Made by a program: the position numbers and the translations under genes
Part shown: positions 1 to 5,108 of the stretch, in pieces
Numbering within the stretch: the first letter of the stretch is position 1
Layout: every line of letters begins with the position of its first letter
The notes under the pieces: generated by a model
The model's input: only the letters and a program-made list of their open reading frames with translations
The model's database searches: none
Told to the model about the DNA's origin: nothing
Assembly (NCBI GenBank): GCA_029945495.1
Contig: JAQSCR010000051.1
Coordinates: forward strand, 1 to 5,108
Direction: 5' to 3'
Length of the DNA: 5,108 nt
From: Pseudolabrys sp.
Lineage (GTDB): Bacteria; Pseudomonadota; Alphaproteobacteria; Rhizobiales; Xanthobacteraceae

Positions 1-7
1 AACGCCC

Positions 8-41
8 GGTCGCAATCAGTTGGAACAGGTGGTCGCAATCA
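8..41. repeat. Direct repeat of GGTCGCAATCA, possible insertion sequence end
   Basis: Exact 11-base copies lie at 8-18 and 31-41, 23 bases apart. CCCGGT also occurs on both sides, at 5-10 and 42-47. The second copy sits in an imperfect hairpin (GGTGGT 28-33, ATCACC 38-43). Closely spaced repeats of this size and base composition occur at the ends of IS21-family elements, so position 1 may be inside such an element with its edge near 41-53. No transposase is visible, and this assignment is tentative. Confidence 0.35.
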
Positions 42-94
42 CCCGGTGCGCTCAGTTTTGCTGATGAAACGGAAGGCCCCGCTCCCGTTATCTT

Positions 95-119
95 AACGCG
101 ACGCGGTGGAACCCGTTCC
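95..119 (-). promoter_or_regulatory. Candidate EcfG-type (general stress response) promoter facing left
   Basis: On the minus strand GGAAC (119-115) is followed by 16 bases and CGTT (98-95). This matches the alphaproteobacterial EcfG sigma factor pattern GGAAC-N16/17-CGTT. Transcription would start near position 88 and run left out of the window, away from the chemoreceptor gene, so its target is not visible. The -35 half lies in a perfect inverted repeat (107-120), and the -10 half in a small inverted repeat CGTTA-tct-TAACG (86-98). On the plus strand GGAAC at 108-112 has no CGTT at the right distance. Confidence 0.45.
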
Positions 120-120
120 A
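107..120. repeat. Perfect inverted repeat TGGAAC-cc-GTTCCA
   Basis: Six-base arms (107-112 and 115-120) separated by two bases. It overlaps the -35 element of the candidate EcfG-type promoter, so it could be a regulator site or simply a consequence of that element. Confidence 0.6.
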
Positions 121-286
121 AACAATTGAAAACATTAATCTTTTTCTGAAAATGCCAATGCTCCGCCGCTGCCCGCACCCTGAAAAGGCGCAGCTGTCAA
201 AAGCCGGGATCACTTTTGGTATTTCGGCCCGTGGACCGCAAAGGTTACAGCGCTAGAAAAATAAATAGGGGCTGGGCTATTCTGAT

Positions 287-1966
287 TTATGCGGCCGCCA
301 CTTCATTGAGGAACGCGCCGATTGCCAGGCGTAATTCCTCAGTTCGGTCGGCTACTTCAACCGACGTTTGCTGAACGGTGGCCGCCGACTGCAGTGTAAC
401 GGCCACCGCCGACGTTACTTGAGCTATGCCTTCCGCGGCTTTCTGGGTTTCCGTGGCCGTCCGTTGTATGTTTTCAGAAATCTCCGCGGTCGCAAATCCC
501 TGCCTCTCGACCGCCTGGGCGATCAATAATGCGTACAAATTGACTTCTTCCATTTGTGCCGCAAGCGCCTGGATCGCCTTCGCCGAAATTCCAGTAGACG
601 TCTGGATCGCACCGATCTGGACCGCAATCTCGTCGGTTGACCTTGCCGTCTGCTGAGACAGGGACTTTACTTCCGCCGCTACAACCGCAAAGCCTTTGCC
701 CAGATCGCCCGCTCGCGCGGCTTCAATTGTCGCGTTCAGGGCAAGAAGATTTGTTCGACTGGCGACGTCACGAATGAGGTCCACAACCTCTCCGATCTTT
801 CTTGCCGACTCGGCAAGGCCTGTTACCGACTTATTTGTGATCCGCGCGCCGTCGGTTGCGCTCATGACAATATTCTTTGTGTCGGTTACCTGACTCGTGA
901 TGTCGCGGATCGACGCAGCAAGCTCCTCCGCCGCTCCAGCCACTATTTGCACTTTGGAAGACGCTTCGGCCGACGATCCAGCGGCGTCCGTTGCCTGCTT
1001 GGCGGTTTTTCGGGCCGATTGAGTCAAAGCCTTTGCGGTTTCCTGCATATTCTCCATGTTGCCACCGACGACAGCAAGAAGTTCATGAACGAGATTTCTG
1101 AACTCTTCTATCGCTTTATCGACCCGGCTTTGACGGAGCTTGCGATTGTCACCTTCACGCTTGGCATTGGCCTCGAGCTGGTCCTTTTCGAGTGCATTAC
1201 GATGAAAGACCCTAAGCGCCGTATACAGTTGCGCAGCCTCGGTTCTACCATCGATTTCTGATATTTCTATATCAAGCTTTCCTGCCGCAATTTCGGAGTT
1301 TATGCGAAGCACGTCGGAGAATGTTCGGCGCACATAGGCGCTGATGAAATAGCCCAACGCTCCGACGACAATCGATCCGACGCAGATCAATGCTGTTAGG
1401 ACGACGAAGCTGGTCTGGCTTCCCTCCATTAGATTCGTCCATTCCGCCTTGCGCCCTTCCCCGGCGATTAATACCAGCAGATCCATACTTTGCTCGGCAG
1501 CCTTGAGCCCCTGAGCGAGCCCGTCCAGGTCAACGGAAGACGGCGACAAGGACTTTTCGACGCCATCGGCGCCGTCCAGAATTGGCTTAAAATACTTTTG
1601 CAGCGCCGCGACACTATTCTCTGCGGCCGCGGCACGCGCGGCCTCGACAAAATCAGTTGCAGACGTGCGAACCACACTCTCAGGCACGGATCCAGCGTGC
1701 GCGGCGGCAAACATCGCGATTTGGTGATTGGTCGATGCGGATCGAACGTAGTTTTCAAGCTCGATGTAAGTAGAGTTTTTCTTTAGAAGGTCGCGATTTG
1801 CCCTCTCGATAAGAAAATACTCGACGCCAAAAACCGCGTAGCCAATTAAAGATACTCCAACGAGCAAAAGCAGCCACCGCGAAATTGATACCCGAAACGC
1901 CAGCCGCCTAAGCAAGAAAAATGCTCTGTGAAGGTGGCCGCCATCCCTGTCGAGTGAAGCGCGCAT
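287..1966 (-). CDS. Methyl-accepting chemotaxis protein (transmembrane chemoreceptor)
   Basis: From the ATG at 1966 the protein has 559 residues. A short basic N-terminus precedes membrane helix 1 (about 31-53), a periplasmic region of about 130 residues (54-184), membrane helix 2 (about 185-211), a HAMP domain (about 212-262) and a long cytoplasmic coiled coil. The CheA/CheW-binding tip is clear at about 397-445 (RTNLLALNATIEAARAG, then GKGFAVVAAEVKSLSQQT). The periplasmic region looks all-helical, rich in Ala and Glu, and gives no clue to the ligand. No CheR-tethering pentapeptide is seen at the C-terminus, which ends EVAAA. An in-frame TTG at 2008 would add 14 residues (573 in all) but lacks a ribosome site and lies on a possible -35 box; ATG is preferred, though its own ribosome site (GAAG) is also weak. 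It lies about 60 bases after the fusion gene on the same strand, so cotranscription is possible. Confidence 0.93.
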   Translation of the reverse strand: MRASLDRDGGHLHRAFFLLRRLAFRVSISRWLLLLVGVSLIGYAVFGVEYFLIERANRDLLKKNSTYIELENYVRSASTNHQIAMFAAAHAGSVPESVVRTSATDFVEAARAAAAENSVAALQKYFKPILDGADGVEKSLSPSSVDLDGLAQGLKAAEQSMDLLVLIAGEGRKAEWTNLMEGSQTSFVVLTALICVGSIVVGALGYFISAYVRRTFSDVLRINSEIAAGKLDIEISEIDGRTEAAQLYTALRVFHRNALEKDQLEANAKREGDNRKLRQSRVDKAIEEFRNLVHELLAVVGGNMENMQETAKALTQSARKTAKQATDAAGSSAEASSKVQIVAGAAEELAASIRDITSQVTDTKNIVMSATDGARITNKSVTGLAESARKIGEVVDLIRDVASRTNLLALNATIEAARAGDLGKGFAVVAAEVKSLSQQTARSTDEIAVQIGAIQTSTGISAKAIQALAAQMEEVNLYALLIAQAVERQGFATAEISENIQRTATETQKAAEGIAQVTSAVAVTLQSAATVQQTSVEVADRTEELRLAIGAFLNEVAAA

Positions 1967-1979
1967 TGTTGAGACTTCG

Positions 1980-2008
1980 TTTGGAGAGGGCCAACGTCGG
2001 CCTGTCAA
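1980..2008 (-). promoter_or_regulatory. Possible promoter with near-palindrome upstream of the chemoreceptor gene
   Basis: The minus strand has a perfect TTGACA at 2008-2003, but 17 bases later the -10 position reads TCCAAA, which is poor. Between them is the near-palindrome GGCCGACGTTGGCC (2002-1989), able to form a five-pair RNA hairpin with one G-U pair. No T-run follows, so it is not a standard terminator. It could be an operator or chance. Confidence 0.25.
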
Positions 2009-2026
2009 ATTATGGTTACCAAACGC

Positions 2027-3991
2027 TTAACTGCTCGATACTACCGGCTCCGCTACGATAAAATGCCGATTTTCAACGAGCCGCTCCACATCGGAATCTT
2101 TCCTTGGCCTTGAATCTTTACCCACATTTTCCGTCCCCGGCGCACTACAGGCGCCGCCGCCAAGAACGCAGAACTTCGCGCAATTTGGGTGATTGAGGGC
2201 GACCGCCTTTGACGCATCTTCAAGGGTTGCTCCGAGTTCAAATTCCTTGTCATAAGGAATAAGGGTGCACGCCAGAACGACGGGATGCTTTGCTCCCTGT
2301 CGCTTTACCACCATGCGCGAACTTGAGCACATAACGTCTCCCGGCGACTTGCCGAGAATGTCCCAACACGCTTCTGTAATTTCCGGAACGTCGGCGTGCG
2401 GATCCATTTCAGGGAAAAACACGAGTTGGTCCGGGTCGTTTACGTCGATGGAAATGCGGTACTCTTTAAACAGATCACCAAAGCCTCTTCGCTCGGCCTG
2501 AAGATCGTCGCCCCACATTGTCCGCCCGGCGACCGCCACCTTAAATCCGGATTGGGAAAGCCAAAAAAGTCCGTCCAATGTCGGCTTGAAGGTGCCCTCG
2601 CCGCGTTCTTCCTCGTGCCGTTCCGCGGAGAAATGATCAATAGAGACGCGGACAACCAGCCTGTCGCCGAAGCGCTTATTTAATTCGAGTAACTGCTTCT
2701 TGCTGCGCTGCATCGGCCGCATGGCGTTCGTCAATACCAGAACCCGGAAGCCCCGCGTCAGACAATCCTCCAGCATGCCAAGAAGCTCCGGATTCATGAA
2801 CGGCTCGCCGCCGGTAAATCCGATCTCTTCTGTCTTCAGATTGTCGCGCTCGATCTCATCCAGATAGCTAGCAACTTCAACCCTGGAGAGATAGGCGAGT
2901 CGATCGTTCCTCGGACTCGATTCAATATAGCAGTTTCGACAGGTAATATTGCAGAGCGTTCCGGTATTAAACCAGAGAGTGCTCAATTGCTTCAGTGCTA
3001 CGGCTGCACGCGGCTCGCCGTTCGCAGTGACCTTTGGGTCCTTGAATTTCAATGGGTCCAGCTTTGGCACCGCATTCCGTTCGCCCAATGGCCACAGCTG
3101 ATGCAAATGAGGCACTTCGCTACGAACTCTCAGCTTCGGAGCAGATTCTCGCCTATACAGGCATTGACCTTCTTCTAGCGCGATGCCTCGTTCGCTAATT
3201 TCCTTGAACGGAAGCACATCGCAATTTGGCCAAAGGCCTGTTTCCAGCGCACCCGCGTATTCCTCTGGCAAACCTGCGCGGCGCATCTTCGCCGCAGCGC
3301 TCGCATGGTCATATCGAAATGCGCGATGTTCGATCGAGATGCCATCATGGCTCGGGGTAACGATACTGTACCAGCCTCTCGCCGTTCCGTCGTTCGCCGG
3401 CATACCAATGGCTCCGGCGTTGTGCCACAGACGTCCACCCAGCATCTGTGTGAATGGCAAGCCGCAATGACCGGAAATAACGCCGTCGTAGTGAGCCATA
3501 TCAAGTTGCCGGCCTTTGATTGCTACGGCAGTCGACGCAAAAACAAACTGATTGATATGTTCAACACTTCCGTGCACCACCGCAAACCGGTATCCGCCAA
3601 GTTCTAAATCAATCCGGCGTGGCAATCCTGCCATCCACGCCAATGCGTCATTCCCGAGTTCCTCCATAGCATGCGTAAACCAGGCGGCGGAAAGACGCTC
3701 GCAAGCGCTTCCAGCGGGAAATCCGCACCCGCAATCCGCCGCGCCGGCCGCCAGGCTCTCCTCGCAATTGCCCATGACAACACGGAATCCGGCGCTGCGA
3801 ACGATTTCCACTGTCGCTGCTGGATCGGCACCGTAAGCAACGACATCGCCGGTACAGATGACTTGCGCCGCGGGGATCCCCATACGTCCCGCCTCAGCCA
3901 GCAAAGATTGCGTGGCTTCAAGATTGCTGTAAGGCCCGCCGAACACCAATACGGGACTATCGACGCGCACGACGGGAATGGGTCTATTCAT
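2027..3991 (-). CDS. Metallophosphoesterase-fold / radical SAM fusion protein
   Basis: A 654-residue, probably cytoplasmic protein with two enzyme folds. Residues about 12-225 match the YfcE-like calcineurin phosphoesterase family: FGGPYSNLEA (17-26), CTGD (46-49), GNCEE (74-78), VVHGS (138-142), GHCGLPF (174-180) and NAGAIGMP (191-198). Compared with the standard motifs, D49, N75, H140 and H175 remain, but the DxH motif is G19/Y21, the GNH histidine is C76 and the second GHxH histidine is G177. A linker (about 245-335) leads to a radical SAM domain with the 4Fe-4S motif C347-x3-C351-x2-C354 and GGEP at 394-397. Cysteines 555, 575, 604, 608 and 615 may hold an auxiliary cluster. Radical SAM chemistry on a peptide or small molecule is expected; the substrate is unknown. 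It starts 62 bases after DoxX with a weak ribosome site. Domain calls are strong; participation in bufferin maturation is inference. The alternative is an unrelated gene that happens to be adjacent. Confidence 0.9.
   Translation of the reverse strand: MNRPIPVVRVDSPVLVFGGPYSNLEATQSLLAEAGRMGIPAAQVICTGDVVAYGADPAATVEIVRSAGFRVVMGNCEESLAAGAADCGCGFPAGSACERLSAAWFTHAMEELGNDALAWMAGLPRRIDLELGGYRFAVVHGSVEHINQFVFASTAVAIKGRQLDMAHYDGVISGHCGLPFTQMLGGRLWHNAGAIGMPANDGTARGWYSIVTPSHDGISIEHRAFRYDHASAAAKMRRAGLPEEYAGALETGLWPNCDVLPFKEISERGIALEEGQCLYRRESAPKLRVRSEVPHLHQLWPLGERNAVPKLDPLKFKDPKVTANGEPRAAVALKQLSTLWFNTGTLCNITCRNCYIESSPRNDRLAYLSRVEVASYLDEIERDNLKTEEIGFTGGEPFMNPELLGMLEDCLTRGFRVLVLTNAMRPMQRSKKQLLELNKRFGDRLVVRVSIDHFSAERHEEERGEGTFKPTLDGLFWLSQSGFKVAVAGRTMWGDDLQAERRGFGDLFKEYRISIDVNDPDQLVFFPEMDPHADVPEITEACWDILGKSPGDVMCSSSRMVVKRQGAKHPVVLACTLIPYDKEFELGATLEDASKAVALNHPNCAKFCVLGGGACSAPGTENVGKDSRPRKDSDVERLVENRHFIVAEPVVSSS
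2132..2980 (-). other. Radical SAM domain with cysteine-rich C-terminal extension (within the fusion)
   Basis: Residues about 338-620. The cluster motif CNITCRNC (347-354) follows the strand LSTLWFNTGTL; FTGGEPFMNPELL (392-404) is the usual second strand with the SAM-contacting GGEP, and VLVLTNAM (417-424) and VVRVSIDH (446-453) match later barrel strands. After the barrel, C555, C575, C604, C608 and C615 are arranged like the extra-cluster regions of SPASM or twitch enzymes, though the spacing does not match a standard SPASM pattern that I can recognise. C410 and C542 are also present. Confidence 0.85.
3317..3964 (-). other. Degenerate metallophosphoesterase-fold domain (within the fusion)
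   Basis: Residues 10-225 of the fusion. In the standard fold, metal site 1 is held by Asp and His of DxH and the last His of GHxH; site 2 by Asn of GNH, a separate His and the first His of GHxH; and the GD aspartate bridges both. Here the site 2 ligands and bridging Asp are present (D49, N75, H140, H175), while all private site 1 ligands are replaced (G19, Y21, G177). The GNH histidine, which normally assists catalysis, is Cys76. An insert carries C87, C89 and C97 (DCGCGFPAGSAC). The domain may be a binding module or a one-metal enzyme, not an ordinary phosphoesterase. Confidence 0.75.
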
Positions 3992-4053
3992 ATCGATATT
4001 TTTACCACGTTTGTAATGTAGACACTCAGAACCAAGGCGCTTTCATTGCTGCC

Positions 4054-4539
4054 CTATGCAGGCAATCGCGCTCGACTTGAGAACCGCCGCTCGATTAAAC
4101 GATCTACGGATAGCGCGCCCGGCCCCATAGCAATGATAGCCATCGCCATCGCCGCCCACGGCAGATGGAAATTTGCCCAACCGTCCGGCACGACGAGTTG
4201 GATAACCGCCGTCATACCCAGGAGACCAAAGGCGCTGAACCGCGTTGCGAGGCCGATCACGAGCAGAATTGGCAGCACGATTTCGGCGATACCGTCCAAT
4301 AACGCCAAAATTTCCGGCGCAGGCAATTCATACTCATTGCCAAAAACGTGAAGCTTGAACTGGTCTTCAAAAAGAAATGCTGCGGCAGGCGAAAGCGACA
4401 GAAAACCATCCCATTTTGTCAGGCCAGATTTATAAAATGGAACCGCCAACGCCACGCGAAGTAACGGCGGCGCCAACAAATGCGCTATGCGCGCCATTAA
4501 GCCGATAATCGAGCGAATGGTTTGCCCTACGAAGGTCAT
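4054..4539 (-). CDS. DoxX-family integral membrane protein of a bufferin-type operon
   Basis: A 161-residue protein, a usual length for DoxX. Four hydrophobic stretches are visible at about residues 21-37, 77-97, 102-118 and 127-142, as expected for a four-helix inner-membrane protein. The signature after helix 1, FYKSGLTKWDGFLSLSP (residues 35-51), and GLATRFSAFGLLGMTAVIQL (96-115) are typical of the DoxX proteins found beside DUF692/DUF2063 genes. The ATG at 4539 is preferred over a GTG at 4560: it forms an ATGA overlap with the preceding stop codon and has an AAGGGA ribosome site six bases upstream. The exact biochemical role of DoxX in these clusters is not established to my knowledge; a membrane redox or quinone-linked role is a family-level guess. 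It is probably translationally coupled to the DUF2063 gene. The C-terminal tail is basic (RRFSSRAR) and likely cytoplasmic. Confidence 0.9.
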   Translation of the reverse strand: MTFVGQTIRSIIGLMARIAHLLAPPLLRVALAVPFYKSGLTKWDGFLSLSPAAAFLFEDQFKLHVFGNEYELPAPEILALLDGIAEIVLPILLVIGLATRFSAFGLLGMTAVIQLVVPDGWANFHLPWAAMAMAIIAMGPGALSVDRLIERRFSSRARLPA

Positions 4540-5108
4540 ATTGAATCCCTTTTCGCCCACGTTCTCACGACCGACTCTTCGGTTTGAGCGGCATCAGCCG
4601 CAATGGAATAGCCAACGAAGACGCCAGCGCCGATCAGCGCCGCTATATTTCCCGAAAGATCGAAATTTCCGGCATCGCTCATTGCAGATTTAGCCGCCTC
4701 GCCGAGTGTCTTTCCGCTCGTTAAAGCTGACAAGAAGGTCGCGCCGCGGGGTGGGATCGAGCGGACTTCGACATCAGCCGCCGGACGTACGACCAACACG
4801 TCCTCACCGCCCGATTCAAGGTCAACCGCAGATGGCACTCCGTCGGCAACATTCATGCGCCAGATCGTCAACGCCGGGAATTGCGACTGGACAATGCGAA
4901 GTGAAGGATGAATGGCAAAACGGAGGTCAGCAATCCGATCGCCCGGTATTTCGGCGAATACTCCCGGATCAAGCGGCGACGCTTCCCGGGCGTGATAGGC
5001 TTTGGTCCAGGCACGTTCGATCCGGGCAACATCGGGCAGATAGGGCAAAGGTGCGGCGGGCTCGAATTCGGCAATGAATTCTGCAAAGCCCATCCCGTAG
5101 TCAAGCAA
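4536..5108 (-). CDS. bufC: HvfC/BufC-type DUF2063 protein, C-terminal part (5' end outside window)
   Basis: The reading frame is open to the window edge, so the 190 visible residues lack the N-terminus; the TTG at 5108 encodes an internal Leu, not a start. Full-length family members are roughly 250 residues, so about 60 are missing. The visible part begins in the conserved N-terminal domain (DYGMGFAEFIAEF, then LPYLPDVARIERAWTKAYHA), followed by a second domain with EDVLVVRPAADVEVRSIPP and a C-terminal helical part (GATFLSALTSGKTLGEAAKS, then NIAALIGAGVFVG), all typical of DUF2063. In known bufferin and Hvf systems this protein partners the DUF692 multinuclear iron oxidase and helps it bind the precursor peptide, whose cysteines are modified into a copper-binding product. 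It is probably cytoplasmic; no membrane segment is visible. The stop codon overlaps the start of the DoxX gene, which supports one operon. Family assignment is firm; the bufferin role is inferred because the peptide and oxidase genes lie outside the window. Confidence 0.88.
   Translation of the reverse strand: MLDYGMGFAEFIAEFEPAAPLPYLPDVARIERAWTKAYHAREASPLDPGVFAEIPGDRIADLRFAIHPSLRIVQSQFPALTIWRMNVADGVPSAVDLESGGEDVLVVRPAADVEVRSIPPRGATFLSALTSGKTLGEAAKSAMSDAGNFDLSGNIAALIGAGVFVGYSIAADAAQTEESVVRTWAKRDSI
4546..4551 (-). promoter_or_regulatory. Ribosome binding site that decides the DoxX start
   Basis: The minus strand reads AAGGGA, followed by six bases and then ATG at 4539. The site lies inside the end of the DUF2063 gene. 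It supports the ATG start and argues against the upstream GTG at 4560, which would place this sequence inside the coding region. Confidence 0.65.

Noticed and set aside
126..154. Plus-strand sigma-70 promoter starting at TTGAAA
   Set aside because: The -10 position reads AAAATG and there is no plus-strand gene downstream.
150..286. Intrinsic terminator for the chemoreceptor gene
   Set aside because: No strong GC-rich hairpin followed by a T-run is seen on the minus strand after the stop codon; T-rich patches occur without a matching stem.
947..1261. Plus-strand reading frame of 104 codons
   Set aside because: It lies wholly inside the chemoreceptor gene, opposite strand, and its translation resembles no protein family that I recognise.
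1967..2008. TTG start giving a 573-residue chemoreceptor
   Set aside because: There is no ribosome site before it, the added 14 residues look non-native, and TTGACA there fits a -35 box better.
3671..4021. Plus-strand reading frame of 116 codons
   Set aside because: It is a shadow of the phosphoesterase domain, which has clear family motifs on the minus strand.
3992..4053. Separate promoter for the fusion gene
   Set aside because: TTGGTT and TACATT occur in the gap, but the spacing is wrong, so I could not support a promoter.
4540..4560. GTG start giving a 168-residue DoxX protein
   Set aside because: The ATG at 4539 has an ATGA overlap with the previous stop and a good AAGGGA site; the GTG has neither.
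4706..5077. Plus-strand reading frame of 123 codons
   Set aside because: It lies opposite the DUF2063 gene, is rich in Arg and Pro, and has the look of an antisense shadow.

Overview
The window looks like chromosomal DNA from an alphaproteobacterium, probably of the Hyphomicrobiales (Rhizobiales). The grounds are moderately high GC by eye, protein sequences typical of that group, and one sequence that fits the alphaproteobacterial stress promoter pattern GGAAC-N16-CGTT. I cannot name the species.

All four supported genes lie on the minus strand, so the region reads from right to left. At the right edge is the C-terminal part of a HvfC/BufC-type protein (DUF2063), cut by the window end. It overlaps by four bases (ATGA) with a DoxX-family membrane protein. 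This pair is the distal half of a bufferin-type cluster (DUF2282 peptide, DUF692 iron oxidase, DUF2063 partner, DoxX), so the peptide and oxidase genes are expected just beyond position 5108. After a 62-base gap comes a 654-residue protein that joins a metallophosphoesterase-fold domain to a radical SAM domain with a cysteine-rich tail. After about 60 more bases comes a transmembrane methyl-accepting chemotaxis receptor. The last 286 bases (1-286) hold no gene that I can support.

The functional core is probably peptide modification with metal handling: the DUF692/DUF2063/DoxX genes make a copper-binding modified peptide in known systems. The fusion protein is the unusual element. Its phosphoesterase domain keeps the residues of one metal site and has lost all the private ligands of the other, as well as the catalytic histidine. 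Its radical SAM half has a clear CX3CX2C cluster motif and extra cysteines that could hold a second cluster. Whether it acts on the bufferin peptide or is only a neighbour cannot be decided from this window. The chemoreceptor is same-strand and close, but may have its own promoter.

The left 286 bases hold a good candidate EcfG-type promoter pointing left out of the window, a short direct repeat that could be the edge of an insertion sequence, and no recognisable terminator for the chemoreceptor gene.
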